Below, in pieces: positions 33,770 to 43,878 of a DNA stretch of 64,000 nucleotides. Position 1 is the stretch's first letter, and every line of letters starts with the position of its first letter. The notes below the pieces were generated by a model. The model was given only the letters and a program-made list of their open reading frames with translations, was not told the DNA's origin and did not search any database. This stretch comes from Oryzias latipes (Eukaryota > Chordata > Actinopteri > Beloniformes > Adrianichthyidae): contig NC_019870.2 in NCBI RefSeq assembly GCF_002234675.1, forward strand, positions 1,570,485 to 1,634,484, in the 5' to 3' direction. The translations under genes and the position numbers were made by a program.

Positions 33770-34098
33770 CGAAAAGCCAATGAACGCAGCGTCATACGGG
33801 CACCCCCACCCCACTCCCCCGGAAACCCCCGGATGAACCCGCAGGAAGGCGCGCGGCTGAAGAACTCTTGGACAGCTGGAAGGTGGGCGATGATTTGAAC
33901 CTTTCTCTGTAGAAATGTAATGTTTAGATTTGGGAAACCAGAGATGGGTTTTTAGTAAAAACGTGTTGGCTGTTTAGGATTAACGTTGAATGACGAGGCG
34001 TTTTTCCATCTTAAATTTAAAAGGCCGCAGGATCACGGTGAAGGCCTCTTCTGTATAGAGGACGGGGGCGGAAACGTCACGTGGTCTCCGCAGAGGTA
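33770..34098 (+). promoter_or_regulatory. CpG-rich segment with strong splice donors, possible internal promoter
   Basis: GC-rich DNA here stands out from AT-rich neighbours. Two donor-like sites occur, CTGGAAG/GTGGGC near 33880 and CCGCAGAG/GTAAGT at 34096-34102. It could be the 5' end of the spliced gene whose later exons begin at 43879, with the BEL element sitting in its intron. That connection is an inference. Confidence 0.3.
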
Positions 34099-34319
34099 AG
34101 TTTCCTTTTGGGTCATTTAGCCAGAAACGGGGGTCTGCAGCCCTTTAAACAGCTAAGAGCATTTAAATGTCTCACTGTCCAGAACTCAGTAGGACACACA
34201 AGGTTTCTCTTCAGCCTTTAGAAAATCAAACACTCATTTGCATTTATGTTATTTTGGAAACTGGATAACTACTGGGGTTTACAAAGGCTTTTTTTTTACA
34301 CATTGTAGATTTTATGTTG

Positions 34320-34800
34320 TTAGTACATCTCAGCCAGTATTTCTTTAAGGGCCTATATCATGCAACATCAACGTTTTAAAATTTTAAAGTGTATTATAAT
34401 GTTAATTCCTCACAAAAACTAATCCACAGCGGTATTTTGATCCATTCACGCATCTCTCAGCATTCCTCTGAAACCCTCTGAGCACCAGCCCCTCCCAAAT
34501 CACAATAAGAGGGTCCTCACATTGTGACGTCATCATAAGTGAGGAGCAGCCTCTTCTAGGAAGAGCCTGTGCAGCTAACAGACACGCCCACTTTCTCAAT
34601 GGAGCTAGTGGTGATCAGCAAAATGCTTTCATTGCACAATATTCACATCCATCTTTGCAAAAGTTTCGATGGAAGAAACGCAGAAACGCTGCCGACGCCG
34701 ACTCTAGGTTGATGTCATGAAATAGGCGACACCCACAAGAAGAGAAAGGCGGAGCCTCAGAGATCGAGGAAATAGTTTATTCTAAATGGCTAGCATGGGA
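34320..34800 (+). repeat. Probable interspersed repeat
   Basis: The string of motifs GGGCCTATATCATGCAACAT, CCCTCTGAGCACCAGCCCC, TTGTGACGTCATCATAAG and AACAGACACGCCCACTTTCT is of a kind that recurs across fish genomes (recognised from memory only). No terminal structure is seen. Confidence 0.35.
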
Positions 34801-35599
34801 TAGGCCCTCTAAATTGTGCGTATTGACCTTAAATTGATTTTTTTAGGGTACGTTGTCAGGTTTAAAAAAATTCTTCATAAATGCTGGAATTTCTTAAAAT
34901 ATTGTGCATCACCGCTTGATAGATTATTGAAGCATTATGGGTACTGTAGTCAGGAGCCTGGCACAGTAATACTTTGCTTCAACTGTTGAGTAGATCACCA
35001 AGTTGAGTAAAGTTTGACTTATCTGACTGTTTTGTTTTGCGTGATGCGCTGTGTCGTCTGAAAAATAGGATATTTGTTTGAATTAAAAACATTTTTATTT
35101 TTTGTCAGAGAACCGCAAAGGAGGGGTCAAGGAGCCACATGTGGCTGTGGAGCCTCAGGCTGCAGACCACTGGTCTAAACAATTATGGCTGATTTGGCTG
35201 ACCACATTTATTTATCCTAGCGTTGTCAACAAAGTTAAAGAGCCGCTCCAATGGAAGTCATGTTTTTAAGATCAAACATTTTTCTCTTTATTGAGAACAT
35301 TAACAAAAATATAAACACATACACAATAATATAAGATTAAAACTGTTTCTGAGTATTTATTCAAATCTCAATGGATCAGGAGAAGATGAAACTGATTGTC
35401 TCAAAAAGCTTATAGTTGTGACGCTCTAACTGCCATGAATGGGCCAAAGTCTCTACTCCTCTCCAATTCTGATGCATCCACTTGCAGACAAATACCGGTA
35501 GATCCATTAATGTCCTGAGTTCCCTTGTCTGAGCTGGTATCTGGCTCAAAAGTGTACACATGGATAGCTCCAATGTTGCTCATTGATTTTTTTTTTTTT

Positions 35600-35770
35600 G
35601 CTATGCTAATGTCGGCTAGGGCTTGTGAGGTGCTATAAGCTAGCGGGAGAGAGAATCAACAAATGGTTTATGGGAAATTAGCAGAGGCAAACATCTGCAC
35701 CACAGCTCTGAGGTGAAATTCTTATGAGCTGCTGTGCTGCAGAAAAATGTCTTAAAAAAACAAAATGATC
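35600..35770 (+). repeat. Dispersed repeat, copy 2
   Basis: This is a diverged second copy of the segment at 3005-3175, in the same orientation, inside the giant element just left of the BEL/Pao insertion. Shared blocks include TAAGCTAGCGGGA and GAGGTGAAATT. Confidence 0.5.
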
Positions 35771-35812
35771 GTAATTAAAAAAAACACTGGGAACGATTTC
35801 ATAATAGCTAAA

Positions 35813-35857
35813 AATTCTGTTGGAGTGAGACTTAAAGTCCCACTCCAACAGAATGTC
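35813..35857. repeat. Short perfect hairpin
   Basis: ATTCTGTTGGAGTG is followed, after a spacer centred on AGACTTAAAGTC (itself palindromic), by CACTCCAACAGAAT. It lies about 35 bases left of the 5' LTR and may be the end of an older MITE. Confidence 0.7.
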
Positions 35858-35890
35858 TGATTCCTGATTCTTGTATGTATGTATATACAT

Positions 35891-36368
35891 TGTAACAGTC
35901 CCAAACATTTATGTGTTTATTCTGTTGTTCTAAATTATATTTTAATTTGCGCCATCTAGTGGTGAGAGCATGTGGAACAAAGTTCAATTAAAGTTCCACA
36001 CGGACACAATTAACTACGCACACAGCTATCAGTGCATTGCTGCAGCCACGTGAAGATCTCCGGTAAGATCAGTAGAGATCACATCGATGTATAACAGAAT
36101 TATCAATGTAATAATTTGTTTATTGTGTTTATTTAGAAAGTTAAAGGAAAGCTGAAGCCAAATGAGTAATTAGCCCCTCGTGGATGTCAGCCCACGAGGT
36201 TTGTGTGCTTTTATTTGTATAATTTAAGATTCATATTTTGTAAGCTGTAGAATTATTTTTGATGCATATTTGTGTTTTTATTTTGCTGCCAGTTCTCACG
36301 GGTTGTGAAGACCAATAAACCCTGTTTTAAACACCTCGTGCTCATGCTAATTCCTCGAGGGTGCTACA
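35891..36368 (+). repeat. 5' LTR of the BEL/Pao element
   Basis: It starts TGTAACAGTCCC and ends GAGGGTGCTACA. An AATAAA occurs near 36315 in the U3/R portion, followed by a CTCGTGCTCATG stretch. No difference from the 3' LTR was found by eye. Confidence 0.95.
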
Positions 36369-36928
36369 GTGAGAACTCTTCTGCTCCGCATGGGTAGACG
36401 AGACGGTGCCAGCGCCGAGAGGGACAACAGCGCCACCCTGCGACGGCCAAATGCACAGAACTTAACTTCAGGTTCCCAAAGATGAATGTTGCATCAAGGA
36501 CTCAGATTAATATTAGTTAATATGAAAGTATAACCGTCGACAAGAGACTGCAATAAGAAACAAGATATTTTTCGTTTCTGTTTAATCGAAGGGACTGAGA
36601 TTATTTTATTTTATTTTCCTGTTCAAGTTTAAGTGAATTGTTAAAAGGTGAAATTTATCTATAAGTAACCTGTATATTGTTCATATTTAGTGATTCATAG
36701 TTACCAGGAATTAGATGTAATATTTGCCTATTCAAGACAAGTTATTGTTGCTTACTGCACACAGTGGTTTAAGTTCAATATTTTAAGTTGAATTAGAAAA
36801 TTAAGACATTTTGCAATACTGTTAAGTTAAAGGTGCAGTAATTTAAACCAAAGTTTTTCTATTTTCCCTACAAAGTACATAAAACTAAATCAGTACTTTA
36901 ATCTTTAAAATCAAACGCAAGCTTAAAA

Positions 36929-39900
36929 ATGTCAAGATTGGATGTTTCATCTGAAGTTGGTGAAGATGATGTGACATTCAGGTTAAATGAGCAACCATCA
37001 GAAGCTGAGTGCGTTGGAGATGATATCCCCACTACCTCACAAGATGCACGAAGGAGCCAAAGAGTCCGTACGCTAACGGAAAAGGGGCAAGAGCTGCATG
37101 ATGAGCAGGTAAAGAAGGCCGCACATCGTTTCAGTACGTGCTACGAGAAGTGGAAGGCTGTCATTAAAGAGACTAAGAAAGCTATAGATGGACAATGCTC
37201 AATGGATCTCCTGGATGAAAACATCACAAAAGTAAACAGTGCTGCTACCAATGTTTGTGCTGCATATGATGATTTAAGACGCATTGACACTCCTGACAAT
37301 GACACAAGACGCAGGATGGATACCTGTGATGCAGTAACAAGGAGCATCATGGAAGCAGCTGAAAGATCCCAAACATTAAGAAACAGAGGTCAAAAGGATG
37401 AAGAAGTTTGGAAGGTCGTAGAGTCAGTGTTCAAGTCTGCTGCTTCTGCAAGGTTAAGTGTTAAATCTCATCACAGTCCAAAGACTTCTTCCAAGTGTTC
37501 AAGCAGACACTCCAGCAAAAGACAAGAGGCAGCAGCGGAAGTTGCTGCAAATGAAGCTGCCTTAGAAGTTCAACTGGAACAAGAAAATCGAATTAGGGAA
37601 ATTGAAAAACAAGAAGCAGAAATTGCACAGAAACAACGAGAGCTGGAAGCAAAGCGCAGAGAAGTGGATCGACTGGAAACAATCAAAAGGCTTCAAGCTG
37701 CTAAAGCAAGACAAAGAGTATATGAGCAGAGTGAAAGTTCAGAGGAAGACACGTATGATGTGCTCCACCAGCAATCCTCTGGTAAGGAAAAAAGGGTTAA
37801 GTCAGAAACCAGTAGCTTACCCCTCAGACCTCCTTTCCCATCTCAATATGTGTTCTCCACTCCAGAAGTGAACACAAAAGAGCTGGTAAGAGCCTTCGCA
37901 GAATCTCTCAACGCAAGTCGTCTCCCAGTCCCAGAGCCAACTATATTCAATGGTGACCCACTCAGATACAATGACTGGAAGATTTCATTTCTGACTCTTG
38001 TTGACAGGAAAGCTTTACCAGCCGAAGAGAAGACATACTATTTGCGGAAGTATGTAAGTGGACCTGCAAGGAAAGCCATAGAAAGTTACTTTTTGCTGGG
38101 TACAGAATCTGCCTACAATGCAGCATGGACAGTTCTTGAAGACAGGTATGGCAATCCATTCCTTATTGCTAAGGCATTTAGAGACAAACTTGACGCATGG
38201 CCAAAGATCAGTTCCAAGGGCAGTGTGGAACTTCAAGAATACGCTGACTTTCTTCGCAGTTGTAATGCAGCTATGCCACACATCAAAGGTCTCGAAGTAC
38301 TAAATGACTGCAATGAAAACCAAAAAATGCTTACAAAACTCCCTGACTGGCTCACATCAAGGTGGAACAGAAAGGTTACAGAAGTCCAAGAGCAGAGCCA
38401 CATGTTTCCAAGTTTCAGCGATTTTGTTGCGTTCATCTCATGTGAAGCCAAAATTGCATGTAATCCCATAACTTCTCTCTATGCTCTGAAACCAAGAGAA
38501 AATGATAAAACAAAGTTACAAACAACCAGGACTCATGGCGCAAAGGTCATGGCACTGAACTCCAATGAAAGGGCTGTCAGTTTAAGCTGTGTCTATTGTG
38601 AGAAAGCAGGTCACAGTCTGCAGAAATGTTTCAAATTCATGAATGAGAACATTGGAGAAAGACTGAAGTTTGCACAAGAGAAGAAGTTATGTTTTGGCTG
38701 TTTGAAGGTAGGCCATCGCTCCAAGGATTGTCACAACAGAGAAACCTGTGACACATGTAAGAAAAAACATCCAACATGTCTTCACGACACACGGACTAAA
38801 GAAGAGCGAACTCAGACAAAGAACAATGAAGCAAGGAGCACTGATAAAACAAAACAAAGGAAACGAGATTCAACACTACAAGACACCAATTTCACACAAA
38901 CAACAAGTGAAGCAACTTCTAACAGAGTAATGCAGAATGTTAAGGATACTCACACATCTTCTATTGTTCCTGTGTGGGTTTCAGCTGAAAGTGAGCCAGA
39001 ACGTGAAGTTCTAGTGTATGCACTTCTTGATACGCAGAGCGACACGACCTTCATTTTACAGGAAACTGCAAGAGCCTTGCACACTGTAAATGAGGTAGTT
39101 CAGCTAAGGCTTACTACAATGTCATCAAGAAATACTGTTGTTACTTGTCACAAACTCTCCGGTTTACAAGTAAGAGGATTTTACTCAAATCAGATCATCC
39201 CTCTGCCAGTAACGTACACCAGAGACTTCATTCCAGCGAATCGGGATCACATTCCAACACCAGCAACTGCCAAGGCATGGCCCCATCTTGAACACATTGC
39301 AGATGAAATTGCTCCACTCCAAAGTTGTGATGTCGGTCTTCTGATTGGTTATAACTGCCCTCAAGCACTCATACCCCGTCAAGTGGTTTCTGGCAAGGAA
39401 AATCAGCCCTTTGGACAAAAAACTGATCTGGGCTGGAGTATCGTGGGCTTTGGCAATCCACGTCTTGATTATGGTGATGCCTTTGGAGTAAGCCACAAAG
39501 TCATTGTGAAGCAAGTGGTTCCAGGTGTTCAACCATCTTCAAGGTTCACCAATGAAGTGCATTACGTGTGCAGAACTCAAATAAAGGAAATGGTCTCACC
39601 TGCTAATGTAATCAAGCTGCTGGAGTCTGACTTTGCGGAAAGAGCTGCAGAAGATGTTAAGATCTCCCAAGAAGATCTCAGGTTTCTGACAAAGATGAAG
39701 GAAGGCATCAGGCTCAAGGAGGATGGACATTTTGAGATGCCACTTCCGTTTAAGAGTGACAAACCTAACTTACCTGACAACAAATCATGTGCCATACATA
39801 GGCTCAGATGTTTGGAAAGAAAGTTGAGACGAAACAAGCAATACTACATGGATTACAAGAAGTTCATGGAAGAAATCATCGCTCACGGCGACGCTGAAAA

Positions 39901-42900
39901 AGTTCCTGAGCAAGACATCAACAATACTCCAGCATGGTACATTCCCCACCATGGGGTGTACCACCCACAGAAACCAGGAAAGATTCGCATTGTCTTTGAT
40001 GGCTCTGCTAAGTTTCAAGGAACATCCATTAACGACCATCTTTTGACCGGCCCAGAGCTTACAAACACCCTGCTCGGAGTCTTGTGTCGTTTCCGTAGAA
40101 GCCCAGTGGCTATAATGTGCGATATTGAACGCATGTTTCACCAGTTTCACGTGTGTGCTGCTGACCAAGACTACCTACGGTTCTTATGGTGGGAGAACGG
40201 CGACCTCGACACCCCATTTACCATCTACAGAATGAAAGTTCATCTGTTCGGTGCGGCATCTTCTCCAGGCTGCGCTAACTATGGCCTCAAACATCTGGCA
40301 GCTGAAGGAGAAGGACGCTTCAGTAAGGAAACAGTGAAGTTTATAAAAACAAACTTCTATGTCGACGATGGCTTAGCAAGTGTTGATACGGAAAGCCAAG
40401 CAGTACAGTTGGTCAAAGAGGCACGTGAACTCTGCAGCACAGGCAAACTTCGATTACACAAGTTCATATCAAACAGCACAAAGGTCTTGTATTCCCTTCC
40501 AAAGGAAGAATGTTTAGTATCTGCCAAAAATAAGGACATGGCATTGAGTGAAATCCACATAGAGAGAGCACTAGGCGTGCAATGGTGTGTGGAATCAGAC
40601 CAGTTCCAGTTCAGAGTGACTGTTAAGGAAAATCCACTCACTCGAAGAGGAGTTTTATCCACAGTCGCCTCTGTGTTCGATCCACTTGGATTTGTGTCAC
40701 CCTTCATCCTGCTAGGAAAGCAGATCCTGCAGCAGATGTGTCGAGATAAACTCAGCTGGGATGACACCTTACCTGAAAATCTTCGACCTCAGTGGGAATC
40801 TTGGCTGCTTGATCTAAGGAATTTGGCAAAGGTAAAGATTCAAAGATGCTACACTCCAAATAACTTCAAGGCAGAGCATTATGAACTGCACCACTTCTCT
40901 GACGCCAGTACTTCTGGATACGGCATGTGTACCTACCTCAGAGCAGTAAGCACATCTGGTGAAGTCCACTGTTCCTTGGTGATGGGAAGATCAAGAGTTC
41001 CACCATCGAAAGTTACAACCATTCCCCGACTTGAGTTGTCAGCTGCTGTAGTTGCTGTTCGCACTGGTGATATGCTGAAAAAGGAACTGGAAGTTGAAAT
41101 GTTGCAAGAAACCTACTGGACCGATTCAAAGGTTGTTCTAGGATACATCGCGAATGAAGCCAGGAGGTTCCATGTTTTTGTTGCAAACAGAGTTGAACGT
41201 ATCAAACAAAGCACAGAGCCTGCACAGTGGAGGTATGTGGCGTCCGAAGAGAACCCAGCAGACCATGCCTCTAGAGGTCTTACAGCTGAACAACTTATAG
41301 CCTCAAACTGGTTTCAAGGTCCAGATTTTCTCTGGCAGAAGGTCATGTCCAGTGGTGAGATCAAGGTGGGAGAGATATCAAGCAGTGATCCGGAAGTCAA
41401 GAAGGTTCAGGTGCTCAAGACACAAGCCAAAGAACAAAGATCTCTTCTGGATCGCATACACAAGTTCTCAGACTGGTCAAGAATGATCAAAGCCATTGCT
41501 AGACTCAAGCGCCTTGCAAAAGAAGTGAAGGAACGCAAGAGAAGATCTTGTGAAGTCAGTAATGTGGAAGAAAGAAGGGAAGCAGAGCTGACAGTTATCA
41601 GAATGGTTCAAGGTGCTGCCTTCTCGCATGAAATAAAGTCCCTTCAAAATCCCACATCAATACAAACCAAAGACATTGTCAAAAAGTTACATAAATTGAG
41701 TGCATTTCTGGATGACCAAGGCTCACTTCGAGTTGGAGGACGTCTCAAGCATGCTGCTTTACATTCTAATATCAAGCATCCAGTTATCTTACCAAGAGAC
41801 AGCCATGTGTCAATGTTACTCATCAAGCATTACCATGAGAAAACTCACCATCAAGGACGAGGGATCACTATGAACGAGCTACGCGCAAGTGGATATTGGA
41901 TCCTTGGCTGCAGCAAGGTTGTATCCTCTTATATCCACAGATGTGTCAAATGCAGAAAGTTCAGGAGATGCACAGAACAGCAGAAAATGGCAGACCTCCC
42001 GAAAGATCGGATGGAGACTACTCCACCATTCACCTACTGTGGGATGGACTGCTTTGGTCCTTTTTATGTCAAGGAAGGCAGGAAGGAGCTAAAGCGTTAC
42101 GGCTTGTTAATCACCTGCATGTGCTCAAGAGCAGTGCACATAGAAATGCTTGATGATTTAACCACCGATGCCTTCATCAATGCACTGCGTGCATTCATCG
42201 CCATAAGAGGCTCAGTTCGTCAGATAAGATGCGATCAGGGAACAAACTTTGTTGGTGCAAGAAATGAGTTTGCAGAGGCATTCAAGGAAATGGACCAAAT
42301 CAAGCTGGAAAATCTGGAATGCGAGTTTCTCATGAACACCCCAGCTTCAAGTCATATGGGTGGTGTCTGGGAACGACAAATCCGCACCATAAGAAGTGTT
42401 CTGTCATCCATCCTTGAACAATCAGCTAAACAACTTGACAGCTCCTCTCTAAGAACTTTCCTTTATGAAGTCATGGCAGTGATAAATAGTCGACCTCTTA
42501 CCACAGATCAACTATGTGACCCATCAAGCCCAGAACCTCTGACGCCAAACCACATATTGACCATGAAGTCCACAATCATCTCTCCACCACCAGGCAAGTT
42601 TGTCAAGGAAGATCTTTATCTTCAGAAGAGATGGCGTCGTGTTCAACTCCTTGCCAATACCTTCTGGACAAGATGGAAAAAGGAGTACTTGCTGAATCTT
42701 CAAAGTAGACAAAAATGGACTAAACAATACCGAAATGCCCAAATCAATGATATTGTGCTTTTGAAAGATGAAATAACACCACGAAACCAGTGGAAGTTGG
42801 CAAAAATCGTTGATGTGTACCCTAGTAAGGATCAAAGAGTGAGAAAGGTCAAGCTACTGATGAGTGATCGCACTCTAGATGAAAAAGGAAAGCGTATCTC

Positions 42901-42961
42901 CAAACCTGTTTATCTGGAAAGGCCCATTCAGAAGACAGTTGTCCTGTTAGAAGCAAATTAA
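36929..42961 (+). CDS. BEL/Pao gag-pol polyprotein, 2010 aa
   Basis: This polyprotein carries all enzymes for retrotransposition. Gag occupies the first 640 or so residues: a charged coiled coil near 205-270, a capsid-like region from about 335, and CCHC-type zinc knuckles at about 554 (CVYCEKAGHSLQKC) and 589 (CFGCLKVGHRSKDC), with a further Cys/His cluster near 607. The aspartic protease has LLDTQSDTTF near 698. The reverse transcriptase starts around 1018 (IRIVFDGSAKF), with the first Asp in MCDIERMF and the catalytic YVDD near 1143. RNase H is near 1322 (HHFSDASTSGYG). The integrase has its HHCC zinc site at about 1634-1680, then catalytic Asp in CGMDCFGPF (about 1706), Asp in RCDQGTNF (about 1769) and Glu in GVWERQ (about 1813). 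The protease Asp-Thr is followed by Gln, where retropepsins usually have Gly. The start ATG lies 560 bases after the LTR. Confidence 0.95.
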   Translation: MSRLDVSSEVGEDDVTFRLNEQPSEAECVGDDIPTTSQDARRSQRVRTLTEKGQELHDEQVKKAAHRFSTCYEKWKAVIKETKKAIDGQCSMDLLDENITKVNSAATNVCAAYDDLRRIDTPDNDTRRRMDTCDAVTRSIMEAAERSQTLRNRGQKDEEVWKVVESVFKSAASARLSVKSHHSPKTSSKCSSRHSSKRQEAAAEVAANEAALEVQLEQENRIREIEKQEAEIAQKQRELEAKRREVDRLETIKRLQAAKARQRVYEQSESSEEDTYDVLHQQSSGKEKRVKSETSSLPLRPPFPSQYVFSTPEVNTKELVRAFAESLNASRLPVPEPTIFNGDPLRYNDWKISFLTLVDRKALPAEEKTYYLRKYVSGPARKAIESYFLLGTESAYNAAWTVLEDRYGNPFLIAKAFRDKLDAWPKISSKGSVELQEYADFLRSCNAAMPHIKGLEVLNDCNENQKMLTKLPDWLTSRWNRKVTEVQEQSHMFPSFSDFVAFISCEAKIACNPITSLYALKPRENDKTKLQTTRTHGAKVMALNSNERAVSLSCVYCEKAGHSLQKCFKFMNENIGERLKFAQEKKLCFGCLKVGHRSKDCHNRETCDTCKKKHPTCLHDTRTKEERTQTKNNEARSTDKTKQRKRDSTLQDTNFTQTTSEATSNRVMQNVKDTHTSSIVPVWVSAESEPEREVLVYALLDTQSDTTFILQETARALHTVNEVVQLRLTTMSSRNTVVTCHKLSGLQVRGFYSNQIIPLPVTYTRDFIPANRDHIPTPATAKAWPHLEHIADEIAPLQSCDVGLLIGYNCPQALIPRQVVSGKENQPFGQKTDLGWSIVGFGNPRLDYGDAFGVSHKVIVKQVVPGVQPSSRFTNEVHYVCRTQIKEMVSPANVIKLLESDFAERAAEDVKISQEDLRFLTKMKEGIRLKEDGHFEMPLPFKSDKPNLPDNKSCAIHRLRCLERKLRRNKQYYMDYKKFMEEIIAHGDAEKVPEQDINNTPAWYIPHHGVYHPQKPGKIRIVFDGSAKFQGTSINDHLLTGPELTNTLLGVLCRFRRSPVAIMCDIERMFHQFHVCAADQDYLRFLWWENGDLDTPFTIYRMKVHLFGAASSPGCANYGLKHLAAEGEGRFSKETVKFIKTNFYVDDGLASVDTESQAVQLVKEARELCSTGKLRLHKFISNSTKVLYSLPKEECLVSAKNKDMALSEIHIERALGVQWCVESDQFQFRVTVKENPLTRRGVLSTVASVFDPLGFVSPFILLGKQILQQMCRDKLSWDDTLPENLRPQWESWLLDLRNLAKVKIQRCYTPNNFKAEHYELHHFSDASTSGYGMCTYLRAVSTSGEVHCSLVMGRSRVPPSKVTTIPRLELSAAVVAVRTGDMLKKELEVEMLQETYWTDSKVVLGYIANEARRFHVFVANRVERIKQSTEPAQWRYVASEENPADHASRGLTAEQLIASNWFQGPDFLWQKVMSSGEIKVGEISSSDPEVKKVQVLKTQAKEQRSLLDRIHKFSDWSRMIKAIARLKRLAKEVKERKRRSCEVSNVEERREAELTVIRMVQGAAFSHEIKSLQNPTSIQTKDIVKKLHKLSAFLDDQGSLRVGGRLKHAALHSNIKHPVILPRDSHVSMLLIKHYHEKTHHQGRGITMNELRASGYWILGCSKVVSSYIHRCVKCRKFRRCTEQQKMADLPKDRMETTPPFTYCGMDCFGPFYVKEGRKELKRYGLLITCMCSRAVHIEMLDDLTTDAFINALRAFIAIRGSVRQIRCDQGTNFVGARNEFAEAFKEMDQIKLENLECEFLMNTPASSHMGGVWERQIRTIRSVLSSILEQSAKQLDSSSLRTFLYEVMAVINSRPLTTDQLCDPSSPEPLTPNHILTMKSTIISPPPGKFVKEDLYLQKRWRRVQLLANTFWTRWKKEYLLNLQSRQKWTKQYRNAQINDIVLLKDEITPRNQWKLAKIVDVYPSKDQRVRKVKLLMSDRTLDEKGKRISKPVYLERPIQKTVVLLEAN

Positions 42962-43106
42962 GGAGACTGAACTCTTAATACTCTAAATAAAAGAGTAACA
43001 AGTCATATTCCATAATTAGTTCACAATTCATTGCATATTAAGAATAACTAGTTCATAAGTTTAAAAGCAATATTTAGTTCTATAAATCACAAGTGATTGG
43101 TGGGAG

Positions 43107-43584
43107 TGTAACAGTCCCAAACATTTATGTGTTTATTCTGTTGTTCTAAATTATATTTTAATTTGCGCCATCTAGTGGTGAGAGCATGTGGAACAAAGTT
43201 CAATTAAAGTTCCACACGGACACAATTAACTACGCACACAGCTATCAGTGCATTGCTGCAGCCACGTGAAGATCTCCGGTAAGATCAGTAGAGATCACAT
43301 CGATGTATAACAGAATTATCAATGTAATAATTTGTTTATTGTGTTTATTTAGAAAGTTAAAGGAAAGCTGAAGCCAAATGAGTAATTAGCCCCTCGTGGA
43401 TGTCAGCCCACGAGGTTTGTGTGCTTTTATTTGTATAATTTAAGATTCATATTTTGTAAGCTGTAGAATTATTTTTGATGCATATTTGTGTTTTTATTTT
43501 GCTGCCAGTTCTCACGGGTTGTGAAGACCAATAAACCCTGTTTTAAACACCTCGTGCTCATGCTAATTCCTCGAGGGTGCTACA
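43107..43584 (+). repeat. 3' LTR of the BEL/Pao element
   Basis: The same 478-bp sequence as the 5' LTR, starting TGTAACAGTCCC and ending GGTGCTACA, followed by the duplicated TACAT. Confidence 0.95.
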
Positions 43585-43878
43585 TACATAAAAGAACCTC
43601 ATGTTTTTTTCCCTTTCCTCTCTCAGACTGGTCAGTTATTTGGAGACAACATGTACAAATAGTTCCTGGACTGATCTGCTAACTTTGAGGTGGAGAGGCT
43701 GTCAGGTTCATCTGTTTCAGGGTCCTGCATGCTCTCCCTCCATGTTGGCTGTAGCAGTGGATGGAACTTGCTAAATGTACTGTTTTGAGAGCCAAAAAAA
43801 AAAAATGTAAAATTCTTTTCCACCTACATTTTTGATGGTATAAATGTTTTTCTTATGTAAACTTTTCTGTTCTTTTAG

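Larger units (their letters stand above)
33476..35599. other. Left interior of the giant element
   Basis: The first 300 bases are AT-rich. At about 33770-34100 the composition changes to CpG- and GC-rich. A probable interspersed repeat follows at about 34320-34800. No open reading frame of note occurs. Confidence 0.45.
35891..43584 (+). mobile_element. Complete BEL/Pao-type LTR retrotransposon
   Basis: The element is 7694 bp with two 478-bp LTRs that appear identical, flanked by a 5-bp duplication TACAT (35886-35890 and 43585-43589). It encodes one uninterrupted gag-pol frame of 2010 codons. The domain order (gag with zinc knuckles, protease, reverse transcriptase, RNase H, integrase) and single frame fit the BEL/Pao superfamily. 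Identical LTRs and an intact frame mean a very recent insertion, so the copy may still be mobile. It sits inside the giant inverted-repeat element. A purine-rich tract (GGTGGGAG) precedes the 3' LTR. The primer-binding site starts at 36369, but I could not assign a tRNA. Confidence 0.95.
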
